A stretch of DNA of 64,000 nucleotides from Symbiodinium natans (lineage: Eukaryota; Sar; Dinophyceae; Suessiales; Symbiodiniaceae): assembly GCA_905221605.1 (NCBI GenBank), contig CAJNDS010002265.1:372001-436000 (forward strand), written 5' to 3'. The position numbers and the translations under genes were made by a program. Under the pieces are notes generated by a model, which was given only the letters and a program-made list of their open reading frames with translations, ran no database searches and was not told the DNA's origin. Within the stretch, counting starts at the first letter, position 1; every line of letters starts with the position of its first letter. Below are positions 6,959 through 16,429 of this stretch, one piece after another.

Positions 6959-8719
6959 TCAGACACTGAAACATCCTGAGCACAAGGGGTGCATGAATGC
7001 CGGTTTCTTGTTCAGGACCTCGAAGCGCGTGCTGATAGTGCGACCACACACCAGCTGCGACCCAGCCTCATCCCGAACCTTGTGAATGCATCGTGAGACA
7101 AGGTGCCTAGCGAAGTGTTCGTCGGGGCCGTGGCCCGGGTCCCACTCGCCGACGACCTCTTCCACGGCCCTCTCTTCTTCCGACACCTGCTTGCACTCTT
7201 CATCCGTCGAGCCCTCGGAAGACTCCGACTCCCCAGCCAGCTCACTTGCCAAAGCCCCGGAGCGGGTCAAGTCTGGGTCAAACTTGCCGTTCTTGACGTC
7301 CAGGATGAGGCGTACGAGCAACCGCATAGGATGAGACATAGCGTCTCTACTGTACACGATCAGGGAGTCTCCGGTCTTCACGTGAAAGCCTAACAAGCGT
7401 CTGGGCCCATCATCCATGCCGACTTTGGCAGCCCAACTGAGCATGGTTGCCTTGGCGCTGTGGGTACCCACCTTGATGGGACCGACCTGCGCAGTATGTC
7501 TCAGCAGCTGCCTCAACCAATCACTAGCCGCCGAGACGTCAAGGGGAACTCGAGTCCAGCCGCCTCCTGCCGCAACCGCCGGGAGAATCGGCTCATTCTC
7601 CGGCACCGACCCTCCATAGCACAGCCCGGCCTTCATCCGGAGGACAAGCCAGGTAGGGATCCAGCAGAGCCCCACCGCAGCCAACGGGATCACCACGGGC
7701 AGGACCTTTGCCTTCTTGATCATGCCAACCTGCGACTTGGTGCGTTTGGCAGTACACTCCAGATATCCCAGCTCAGGCTTGTTGGGGTCGGGTTGATCCA
7801 ACAGGAAGCTGGTAATCCTCTGCCCGTCACTGAACCTCAAACGACCGTACGCGAGCAGCAGAAAGAACCCTGCAGCGACTCTGTCATACGAAGACCTCCC
7901 GTTGTCCATGACGATCCTCTCCAACAACTTGATCTGCTCCACAGTGAAAGCCGGTCTCCTGACTTCTTCGCGCTTCGTCGCATAGTGGGAAGCGACCAAG
8001 CCCTTGACCCTCCCGCTTCTCAACGGGTCATCAGTCCAAACCAAGCCAAACACGTGCACAGCGAAGCTGATGGAAATCATCAGGGACCTTGGAAAAGTGG
8101 GCGCCATATCTCCCCCGTCCTTGAAGAAGGAGTAGACCTGTCCCTCACTCACGGGGAAGCACTTGTGTCCTCGACCCTTCCAAAACTTCACGTACCGGAG
8201 CAGGGGTCCGGCTCGGTTATGCAAAGTGCTTGAAGCCTTAACTCCCGCAGCATCTCTGACACTGTCTACCAGGCCTTTGCACGCAAAGCTGGGCTCGAAG
8301 GGGCCCAGAGCCCGTCTCGCGATTTCCCACGCCTGGAAGTTCACAGAGATTAAGCTCAACCACTTCTTCAGGGCGCACTTCCGCTCATACGTGATTGCTT
8401 GCAACTTCAAGGTCTCATCCCTGGCAGTCAACGGTTTCAACCCAGCTGCCAAGTACGCATTCACCCCATAGTCGATTTCTGGAGGAGTTGCTTGAGGCCG
8501 AGGTTCATCAGGAACTGGCAAAGGAGGCAGAGGCCCCACAGGAGCGGGCAGCAGCCTGGGTCTCTTATTGGGGTCCTGAAGTAGGGGCGAGGCTGACAAC
8601 AGTGCATCCGGCTTCAAGAAATCGAAGGCTGAGGCGCTGGACGAGGCCCACACATGCCGCACATGACTGCTGATAACCAAACCCCCTATTCCCGAAGCCA
8701 TTGAAGACATTGCAGGCAC
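6959..8719 (-). CDS. Tyrosine recombinase of element 1
   Basis: 586 codons from a GTG; the ATG at 8710 (residue 4) is the more likely start. The N-terminal 85 residues are Pro-rich linker. Residues 90-235 fit a core-binding domain. The catalytic domain runs about 255-470: R295 in YGRLRFSD, H420 and K423 in GTHSAKATMLSW, H446 in LGFHVK, and the nucleophile Y456 in VYSRD. The HxxR box is HxxK here and in the plus-strand relative. The C-terminus is acidic then Cys-rich (HPLCSGCF). In DIRS-class retrotransposons this enzyme integrates a circular DNA copy without target duplication. Lying upstream of Gag is unusual for the class. Confidence 0.85.
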   Translation of the reverse strand: MPAMSSMASGIGGLVISSHVRHVWASSSASAFDFLKPDALLSASPLLQDPNKRPRLLPAPVGPLPPLPVPDEPRPQATPPEIDYGVNAYLAAGLKPLTARDETLKLQAITYERKCALKKWLSLISVNFQAWEIARRALGPFEPSFACKGLVDSVRDAAGVKASSTLHNRAGPLLRYVKFWKGRGHKCFPVSEGQVYSFFKDGGDMAPTFPRSLMISISFAVHVFGLVWTDDPLRSGRVKGLVASHYATKREEVRRPAFTVEQIKLLERIVMDNGRSSYDRVAAGFFLLLAYGRLRFSDGQRITSFLLDQPDPNKPELGYLECTAKRTKSQVGMIKKAKVLPVVIPLAAVGLCWIPTWLVLRMKAGLCYGGSVPENEPILPAVAAGGGWTRVPLDVSAASDWLRQLLRHTAQVGPIKVGTHSAKATMLSWAAKVGMDDGPRRLLGFHVKTGDSLIVYSRDAMSHPMRLLVRLILDVKNGKFDPDLTRSGALASELAGESESSEGSTDEECKQVSEEERAVEEVVGEWDPGHGPDEHFARHLVSRCIHKVRDEAGSQLVCGRTISTRFEVLNKKPAFMHPLCSGCFSV

Positions 8720-10370
8720 TACCCCGCACGGCGCGGGAGGAGCTCTTCCTCACTGCTGAAGTCGCTGTCAGGCAAAGCAGGCTGCAGCTCAAAAATGAAC
8801 CACCGGATATCTGCGTGAATCCACCAAGTAATGCTCTGCACTCGAACACGATCCGTGACGTGCAGAAAGTGCCACAGCAACTGCGCAACGCGTGGCTGCG
8901 TCCACAAAGTGCCGAGGTCACACCGAAGGGCGACGGCTTGCATGTACGAGGCTCACAGGATGCACAGCAGATACACGAAGGAAAAGAACCCACAAAGGAA
9001 GCCCCAGCAAAACCCCCGAATCCAGACAGAACCCGAAGGAAGGGGACCCTGAGGCACCAGGAAGAGCCTCTGGGAGGCGGCACGGCCTCGAGCAAGGACG
9101 GACGCAATGACCATCCGCTGCCCGCTGCGCGGGAGCTTGCACGAGCCCTAAGGGCGAACTCCTTTGTGGCAAGGCCTGTTGCAAAGAGAGCCTGTTGGAG
9201 GTCTCACAAGCTTAAGCAGAAACAGGCCCACAAAATTTTCACTCTGAGCTCTGCAGGAGCCCGACTTGAACCATGTCACTCATCAGACAAGTCAGTGAAA
9301 ATTCACAACAAGCAATACAATAAAAAACTTGCTCATGTGCTTCCATGGAAAATAAAGCACGAATGCAACATGTCGGAAACATGCTATTCACAGGGCTCCG
9401 GTTTCGGAACATTCCGTGTCAACATAATTTAGGAACATGAAATCACTGCAGTCTTTTCAAAATTTAAGGACCACATTATCACGACCGTGAAAAAGGCTTC
9501 CAAGAACGCTTTAAAAATTTTAAAGCTGTTTTGGGGGCTTGATAAACCAACGGAGCGCACGCGCTCAGATATGCACAAAGCCCATACTGGGCGCGCAACT
9601 GTTTTTGATCTCATCGTCCTTGCAACTTCGCCCAGTAACAGCTCCCTCCAGGTACTCGCCCCTAAACACCCAGACAGCACAAACGCCGAAATCAAGAACT
9701 CATCACGATTAAACTGATGCCCTACACTTCCCCTCCCCCCCCACAATCCAAAAAAATCTCAAGATCCCTAAACCTTACGTGGCCTACTTTGATGGCCAGT
9801 GTATGGATCCAATAGCTAGAGCTTGTTTGACGAGGAGGATGTGCAACATGTGCTTCCTATCACACTTCCAGCGCAAGATACCTAATCCCTTGCTTTGTCT
9901 CTGTATGCAACCCAGAGCTAGAACGAATCATATCAGAGTGCAAACATGCGGTAGAGGTTTAGTGAGCTGTTCTCCTATGAACGTGAAACATGGAAAGTCT
10001 TGTGCAAAGCATCGAACAACATTGTATTTGGCGAACATAACACCAGAAGTGAAACCAATCCTGGTCACGCTTCTGGGCCCCTGAAATCTTCCCGCCGAAG
10101 CTTTCTCCAAGGTTCACCGTGCAGGGGCCCTCTTCCTTTTTATCTCGCTACAGGCCACTCACGGACTCATTCTTGTGAAGACCTGGCAAAAGCATAACCA
10201 CAAAGCTTAGGCTGCAAAGGATTAAGGGATTGGGCAAGAGTAAAAACGAAAGCAAAAATAGGCCTGAAAAAATGCTCAGGAAGGCCTTGAGGATCAGGCT
10301 CTGGGCTTTGGGGCTTGGGGGGACACGTGCACAATGCACAACTGAACGCAGGGCAGAAAGCTGCTTGGGC

Positions 10371-10398
10371 AGGTAGGTAGGTAGGGAGGTAGGTAGGC
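10371..10398. repeat. TAGG microsatellite
   Basis: About seven units of GGTA with one GGGA interruption. Confidence 0.8.
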
Positions 10399-11079
10399 AG
10401 GACCCGACCCATGGCAGCAACCTGAATGACACCCTGACAGCCCCCACGTGTTTCAGGGCTTAGGGCAGGTGAAAGGTTGAAAGGGCACAAGCCGAGACAA
10501 GCCCTCAAGCAAGCGAGAGCAGTGGCAACCACCCGTTCCAGTCTCTGGTGCAGGAGATGAATTCCAACGTTTTCGGAGCTTGTCTAACTGCATGAGGGGC
10601 CTGTTTGGTTGGCGAGTGACGAAATTCAAGTGGCACTTCATGTGGAGCCATTGAACTCCTCCCTGCAAGATGAGGATTCCATAAAGTGGATTTACCTTTG
10701 CTTTCATCTTACTCTGGCCCAACCCAACCACCCAATACCATGGCTTAAGCGGAAGGAAGCCTGACAAAAAAGTTGCGTCTTGGCTGTGTGTCTTAGCGTG
10801 TTGTGACAGAGGGGTAGAGGCCTGGAGCTGAACATTGCATCTTACGGGTTGTAAAGACAAGGAGGAAAGGCGGGAGAAGCGCGGACTGCACTTTCCTCAC
10901 AAACCTCCCCCCTAACATGTTAAGACCATGTTAAGCCCCCTGAGTCCCTGCAAGCTGAAAGCCTTTGGGAGCGGAGCCCGAGCTTGCCCCAGCTGACGTT
11001 GGCAGCGAAGTCGTCCGCGAAGATGCCCCGCTTGAGAAGCATCTCCATGCCTTGGCAAATCATTGGACATTCTTGGGTG

Positions 11080-11116
11080 AACCTTTACAACCTTTACAAC
11101 CTTTACAACCTTTACA
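11080..11116. repeat. Nonamer tandem repeat (ACCTTTACA)
   Basis: Four consecutive copies of ACCTTTACA. Confidence 0.8.
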
Positions 11117-11317
11117 GCTTGGTTGAGGCTGAGGTGAGGTTTAGGGACCAGAGCTGAGGGGAGTGCTCAAGCCTGGGGGCTGAAGCTTCAGTGGATGGAG
11201 GCTGCCTGTGATACTTCCGGAGGTCCTGACATAGGCCTCGACACCGCCCCTTGCTTATCTAGGTTATCACTGCACCGTTCCTGCTTTGAAACCTACATGG
11301 TAGAGGTCCAGAATCCA

Positions 11318-11402
11318 GCCCTATAAACCCTATAAGTTTTACAAGCCCCACAAGCCCTCTAAACCTGATAAACGTTACTATGAGCCCTATAAACCCTCAA
11401 GT
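11318..11402. repeat. Degenerate telomere-like tract
   Basis: Successive CCCTATAAAC, CCCCACAAGC and CCCTCTAAAC-type units. These resemble degenerate copies of the plant/dinoflagellate-type CCCTAAA repeat. Confidence 0.45.
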
Positions 11403-12174
11403 CACATGTTTATGGTCCGGCACTTGCCCGGACTCAACACTCTGAAATCCGAACTGTTGAAGCCTACGGCCTTGCAGCTACAGGGGCGGCTCGCAACACC
11501 GCAGTTCGGCATGCGGCGGTCCAGGGGATAGGAGCCTCATCACAGAGTCTGATTTCGGAGAATTCCGATCCAGAATCCAAATGCCATGCCTACGGCTTGG
11601 GCTTCGAGGTCGCGGATTCGAAAGAGATGTGTTCAACTTCCAGCACGCAGCCGAAGTCCAAACAGCTGACGCCGGCATTTTGGGGATTAAGGAGCTTCAC
11701 TTGAAACGCCAAGATGATCCGAAGGTCAACGACAGGGAACGGTAGGATCCGCCACGTGTGAGCGTCAAGGCCAGCGCTGCCTGCGTCAGCAGATGCAGGA
11801 GCATACGGTCACTTGGGCTTGGAGAATTGTGGAGGTTTATCATCAACACCATTGACAACTTGACACTCAAAGTGGTTTTCAAACTCGAGCGGTCTGAGGA
11901 TCAACTCATGTGGCCACAGTGTCGCTCTAGGGAAACAGCCCAGCTCTATTGCAACCCCACATATATCTGTCAGATGCCTCGTAGTCAATATTGCCATCCG
12001 CATCCCGAAGGTTCTCCCTGTCCTTCTCGAGCTGAGCATCACGGTCATCATCATCCTCGTCCGCCATCTCGGAGGGCCGACTTTTAGGTGCTTAGGTTGC
12101 CGCAGCTTGGGGAATCGAAACATAAGATGAATAGTGCAAAGCTTAACATGCAGTACTCATCCGAATGGTAAGGC

Positions 12175-13512
12175 CTAGGGCCTATTTCGAACTGCGAGCA
12201 GCAAAGAAGATGACCTATTTCGATCCACAGGCACCTGAAAATCCTCCTTCACCCCAGGATGGTCCGTGAATTGAAGAGGCTGCAGCTTTCCCATGCGTCG
12301 AACCTCAGCTGATTCTCCGTCGCCGGTGAAGTAAAACCAGGCGCAATCGAAGCGCCGGTCTGGATCCCCGTTGAACTTGTCTGTGGGGCACAGCTGCTCC
12401 AACTGCTCGGCGCATCTCTCGTCGCTGTGTACGGGCACACCATCCGCCAACACCTCATCAGGTATCGAGTTTCTTATAACATTTTGAATTGCGATCGGGA
12501 AGCGTCTATAACCCTGCCGCAGGGAGTACACAGGGCCGATTGGAATAAACTTGCGCCGTTCAGCAAGAGAAAAATATATCGTCGGCCGGGCAAACGGAGA
12601 TGTGTTGGCTGCACCACGGTGTAAGGCACGCGAGTCGTAAATGGCAATGCTCCCCTGCGGTACAGCAAGACGGGCGAAAGGAACACTGGTCATCATTTCT
12701 GTCTCTTCATCACCTAGAAACTGGTAGTGGGTATGCGTACCTGGCACAACATCCAGCGGCGCCGAATCGGAGCGCACATCATCCAAATAAATGAAGGCCG
12801 AGAACATGCGGCCCAAGGATCGTATCTGCCGGACTGACGTGACGCTGGAGTCCGCATGAAATTCCTGAGGCCCTGCGCCGCCATATGTTGTCAGCGATGA
12901 AAACTCGACCAAACTTGCATTCGGGCCCAAAGTTGCTGTAAACACTGGCTCCAAAATTGACAAGGTCTTGTTCAACAACTGGATGGCCGGGCCCCGCATC
13001 GGAAGTGCGTAGTCTTTGCGGTACTTGTTGTCACGTATGTTGCTGAAAGTGGCCCAAGGCGACAGAATCTCACGATGAACAAACTCAGCTGCCTGTCTGC
13101 AATCCTTCGGCGCGTGGAGGCCTTTGACAATTACTACACCATGCTCGTTCAAACGTTCCACCAAGCGTTTCACCGTTGTGTTTCGCAATTCGTTCAGCTC
13201 TTCCGGTGCTATCTCCACACTCAACAAATCCACGGCTAGTCCCGTCAGAGGGTTTTCCTTTTCCCAAGCCTCGCTGCTGAACCCAATCTCCTCTTGAACC
13301 TCCTTGGCCATCAACAACTCACTGACTTTCTGCCTGAAGAAAAGCTGCCCCAACTCTGCAATGTCACGTGCTGGCATGTCTGACATTGACATAGACCCAT
13401 TGGCTTGCTGGATCTTCTGTATGGCGTCACATCCAACTCTTACGGACAGCAGCTGCTGGAGAAGCACGGCATTCAACGCGACAGATATACACGCTATTGC
13501 AAACCATAACAT
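12175..13512 (-). CDS. Membrane-anchored phytanoyl-CoA-dioxygenase-family oxygenase
   Basis: 445 residues in one exon with ATG start. Residues 2-23 are a hydrophobic signal anchor (MLWFAIACISVALNAVLL). The oxygenase core spans about 115-330: H219 and D221 in EFHADSS, H298 in RALHRG, and R309 in FARPTIYFSLA. These are the two His, one Asp and the Arg that hold Fe(II) and 2-oxoglutarate in the PhyH superfamily. The family hydroxylates lipids, small molecules or amino acids; the substrate here cannot be told. The 110-residue tail with five Cys is extra to the core. Complete metal-binding residues argue for a working enzyme. A lumenal or secretory-membrane location is inferred from the anchor. 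It is unrelated in sequence to the oxygenase domain of element 1. Confidence 0.85.
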   Translation of the reverse strand: MLWFAIACISVALNAVLLQQLLSVRVGCDAIQKIQQANGSMSMSDMPARDIAELGQLFFRQKVSELLMAKEVQEEIGFSSEAWEKENPLTGLAVDLLSVEIAPEELNELRNTTVKRLVERLNEHGVVIVKGLHAPKDCRQAAEFVHREILSPWATFSNIRDNKYRKDYALPMRGPAIQLLNKTLSILEPVFTATLGPNASLVEFSSLTTYGGAGPQEFHADSSVTSVRQIRSLGRMFSAFIYLDDVRSDSAPLDVVPGTHTHYQFLGDEETEMMTSVPFARLAVPQGSIAIYDSRALHRGAANTSPFARPTIYFSLAERRKFIPIGPVYSLRQGYRRFPIAIQNVIRNSIPDEVLADGVPVHSDERCAEQLEQLCPTDKFNGDPDRRFDCAWFYFTGDGESAEVRRMGKLQPLQFTDHPGVKEDFQVPVDRNRSSSLLLAVRNRP

Positions 13513-14463
13513 GGCACGGCAAGACTACTGCCAGGCTTGCTCCTCAGCAAATGCTGCGAAAAGTGCATCATCTGAAAACTCCCTGCAGTGGTGAGGGTAT
13601 TGATTTTCAAGCGATGACTGAAATTCCAGAAAGCATTCATACCCCCCAGCAACGATTCCTGAAACAGGTGCTTTCTCCTGTGAACTTCAAAGTTAATATC
13701 AAAGCCTCATATTCGACTCATATTTAAACCTTGACAGTTTGGGCTGCAACGTCTACAAACTCACCTGGCACCGAAAAGTTCTGACAACCGAAGTTTTGCT
13801 TTGGCCTGATGGGGTGAGGAAGGGGGGAAGGAAGGCTCGTGGGGGGAGAAGCGGGGGTGCATGCTGTACCATAAAACGGTGGAATGTGGAAGGTTGTCTG
13901 CAAGCAACCAACAAAACCATCCCATGTATCAGGGTAGCACGAAGGCCCCTCGATGCCGCTAACATCCGCAGCGGCGCTAGGCAGCAGGATGCTTTCGGAG
14001 CAATGGATGGCAATCGAGTTCTATCGAATCTGGGGTGTAGGTTGTTCAGGATTTAGGCAGCTTGAGGGCTGTAATTTTGGAAAGGCCGTAGCAGCCCAAA
14101 ATCATGTCAGGCATGCTGGGCTCATTTGTTTCCATCAGGAGGATTCATGCTTGACCGAGGCCAATAAGACTGCTGATCTTTGGGATGTCAAGGCAACAGG
14201 TAGCATTGCAGGAAGTTGGTGGCTTGATGTGGTTTGGTTCTCGGCTCGGAATGTCGAGCCTGGAGGGTTTGACGAGTTAGGGTTTAGGGATACTTGGGGT
14301 AGTTTGGGAGTGAAGGCATGCACACTGACCCCAGATGCTCAATTCGCTCCGCCACCAGCCACCAGAACAAACGTGGCAGCACAGAAGCGCGCTAAGTCAC
14401 TAAGCGCAACTCAGGAGGCACCCTACAACAGTGCTCCCTTTTCTCCAGGGCGGCTTCACCAGA
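13513..14463. other. Intergenic, nothing recognised
   Basis: The likely promoter and 5' leader region of the dioxygenase gene lies at its left end. No spliced-leader relic or conserved ORF was seen. Confidence 0.5.
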
Positions 14464-15360
14464 TCAAAAGTCACAGAGGTCCAGGGTTACGCTGGGAGAT
14501 AAACGAGAAAACTTGATCTCCCACACAGGCCTGGAGTCCAGCCTGGAGTGCCTAACTTTGTTGGCGCTGGAAGGGCTCGCTTGCCTTCGCTTCTTGCGTG
14601 GTGTGACGACGACTTTCTCTGCGACCTTCCGCTTGGCAGAAACTTTGCCTTGCAGTGCAAGGCCAGGGTCGAGGGAACCGTCGAGGGAACCTGTGGAGCC
14701 CACGGCGTCTGCAGCTTTGCTGTGCCCTTTCACATCCAAGCTTTCAGGAATTTCAGGGTCTTCGAAGTCAAAGTCGCGGCCTTCGCCCTTGCCAGTGCGG
14801 CCGGAGAGGCGGCCGTAGCGGCGGCGCTTGGGATCCTGCTGCACCCAGGCGTGGATCGACTCCTGACTTCTCCAGCATTGGATCGAAGCAAACTCTTTGG
14901 CCCGTTGGAGATCCAAGGGCCAGGGCACCGCGGGCAACGCTTCCCCTGGAATCCTTTCGCGATCCGCGGACGTCGCGGGCGTCGCGGGCTTCGTGGGCAT
15001 CGCAGGCGATGCGGACATGCCGACAAAGAGCGCTCCAAAGCCGACATCGTCGTGGAAGGCACAGTGGGCGGCAAAGCGCTTTGCCAGGTCCGCTTTCCGG
15101 CCTTGAGTGGGCAGAAGCCGCTCTGCTAGAAGCTGGCGCAGCAATGTCACCGGCAAGGATGCAGGTGCTACGTCCGGTGTGATGACGGTGAGTGAGGGTG
15201 GGCCTGAAAGCCCTACAAGGCCACGCAGCACGGGAGCATCAGAGGCAGCCTCTGCCTGGCTTTCGCTGGGCTTCGGCTGCGGCCACCGCATTCTGGAGCC
15301 CTTGCTCCGTCGCTTCGCTGTCCTCTGCCATCCAAGCTTCCTCGGCTGTTCATTGCACAA
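14464..15360 (-). CDS. SAP-domain nuclear protein, possibly incomplete
   Basis: 298 codons from a TTG; the true start or upstream exon is unclear. Residues 68-100 (PVTLLRQLLAERLLPTQGRKADLAKRF) fit a SAP motif, a helix-extended-helix that binds AT-rich or scaffold DNA in chromatin and repair proteins. Residues 135-190 hold a second conserved-looking block (WPLDLQRAKEFASIQCW). The remainder is Lys/Arg- and Ser-rich with likely nuclear-localisation clusters (PRKKRRQ). It lies 80 bases downstream of the NEIL-like glycosylase on the same strand. It could be a separate gene or further exons of that gene. An ATG in another frame near 15332 gives a plausible alternative first exon, so splicing should be expected. 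Confidence 0.55.
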   Translation of the reverse strand: MCNEQPRKLGWQRTAKRRSKGSRMRWPQPKPSESQAEAASDAPVLRGLVGLSGPPSLTVITPDVAPASLPVTLLRQLLAERLLPTQGRKADLAKRFAAHCAFHDDVGFGALFVGMSASPAMPTKPATPATSADRERIPGEALPAVPWPLDLQRAKEFASIQCWRSQESIHAWVQQDPKRRRYGRLSGRTGKGEGRDFDFEDPEIPESLDVKGHSKAADAVGSTGSLDGSLDPGLALQGKVSAKRKVAEKVVVTPRKKRRQASPSSANKVRHSRLDSRPVWEIKFSRLSPSVTLDLCDF

Positions 15361-15439
15361 GGGTCTCAGAGGTTTCCGTTTGAGTTTGAGCTACATTCCA
15401 ATCCTAATCTACATCCACACTGCCCTCGCCGTTCAAACT

Positions 15440-16429
15440 TCAAACTCTATTTCTGATTTTTCTACCTGTTGTCTTGCCGCTCTCGGACACCAATTCGCAA
15501 TCCGCGTCCTTCATGTCCTTCCACGGAAGTTGACAACTTTCGCAGGCAAAGCAGACACGGCCGCCAAGGGTCCAGCATCGCACAGGGCCGCCACAGGTCA
15601 AACAGGTCTTCCGGAAATACACCCACCTCCGTTTCCGGGAATCCTTGCTCTTGGTCTGCTGGTGCGGTTTGGCCTCACAGGCAGACCACTCATCGTCCAG
15701 AACCGTCACAATGTTCCCAACTCTGGCCCCCAGTTGCAAGAGCCAAATGCTCTCCTTCCACAAGGCCTCGAAGTCCCACACGGACAAAGTGAAAGCTGGC
15801 CGCAGTGGGTGCCAACGAAGCCGATGCAGCACCTCGGCGCGATAGATGTTGCCGATGCCAGCCAGCACCGCCTGATCCATGAGCATCAGGCCAATGGGCC
15901 GCGCAGAGGAGCGAATGGTCCTCCACGCCCGCGAGGGATCGCTGTCAACGCGCAGAGGGTCAGGGCCCAGTCCAGCCAACGCCTTGTCCAGGCCTGATGC
16001 GGGAAGGAGCTGGCAGCGAATGCCCGACATATAGCCCACCACCTCAGTCTCCGAGCTTTCCAGGCGCAAACGAGAGGTCTTGCGTGGCCCCGGGTCCTCC
16101 GACAGCCGAAAGAGCGGGAACCCACCTGACCGTCTGCAAGACTTCAGCGGCTAGCATAAGCAAAACACAGACTTAATAGAAACACGCCATTAGACTTTCC
16201 AAAACACTGGACCTGACATGCCAAAGTGGAGCTGCACGATCTGGAGCCCAGAGTCTGTGCCGAAATGCAAGAACAGGCTCTTTCCAACGGCCTGCACGGC
16301 CACCAACACACCGCCATCAACCTTGCTGGCATCGATGGATCCTTTCGGGCTGCTTGCCCGGAGCCTCCTCCGCAGGAAAAGGAGCCGCAACTTCGCGGCG
16401 GTCCGCCAAACGCCGTTCCCTTCCACCAT
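15440..16429 (-). CDS. NEIL3-like DNA glycosylase, two exons
   Basis: Exon 1 (16429 to about 16196) begins MVEGNGV. The Fpg/Nei nucleophile position 2 is Val, as in NEIL3, and E3 is kept. It includes VGKSLFLHFG (the family Lys) and HFGMSGPVF. A short intron follows, most simply 16195-16151 (GTCTAATGG to GCTAG, 45 bases), though the splice sites are not certain. Exon 2 reads FPLFRLSEDPGPRKTSRLRLE and then the helix-two-turn-helix LMDQAVLAGIGNIYRAEVLHRLRWHPL, with the essential Asn. A zinc finger closes the fold (CLTCGG and CFACESCQ). The enzyme removes oxidised bases in base-excision repair. Lacking Pro2, it would depend on the Val amine, as NEIL3 does. All key elements are present, so it is probably functional. 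Confidence 0.8.

Larger units (their letters stand above)
3455..8719 (-). mobile_element. Tyrosine-recombinase retrotransposon, 3'-truncated (element 1)
   Basis: Three minus-strand genes in order: tyrosine recombinase (8719 to 6959), Gag-like (6712 to 5492), and Pol N-terminal half (5461 to 3455). The same order is seen in the complete plus-strand element at 25.6-35.7 kb, where Pol continues into reverse transcriptase and RNase H. Here Pol ends shortly after the methyltransferase-like domain. Homology by eye to the other Pol ends near the EYQHTVSTILP segment (about 3610), and AT-rich sequence takes over by 3480. The element is therefore truncated or interrupted by the virus-like block. Its outer repeats cannot be set because only one end could be present. 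Confidence 0.75.
8720..12174. other. Intergenic, no gene recognised
   Basis: The first few hundred bases are the likely 5' end of element 1 (minus strand). Its terminal repeat cannot be defined without a second copy. The rest has no convincing ORF on either strand. It contains short repeats listed separately (10371-10398, 11080-11116, 11335-11402). Confidence 0.5.

Noticed and set aside
7460-8233. 257-codon plus-strand frame
   Set aside because: Antisense shadow of the recombinase, whose catalytic residues are clear on the minus strand.
8701-9432. 243-codon plus-strand frame
   Set aside because: It lies antisense to the start and leader of the element 1 recombinase and has a patchy, non-protein-like composition.
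12175-13512. The phytanoyl-CoA-dioxygenase-like gene as part of a retroelement
   Set aside because: It has its own signal anchor and full PhyH layout, no neighbouring Gag/Pol parts, and no sequence likeness to the oxygenase-like domain of element 1.
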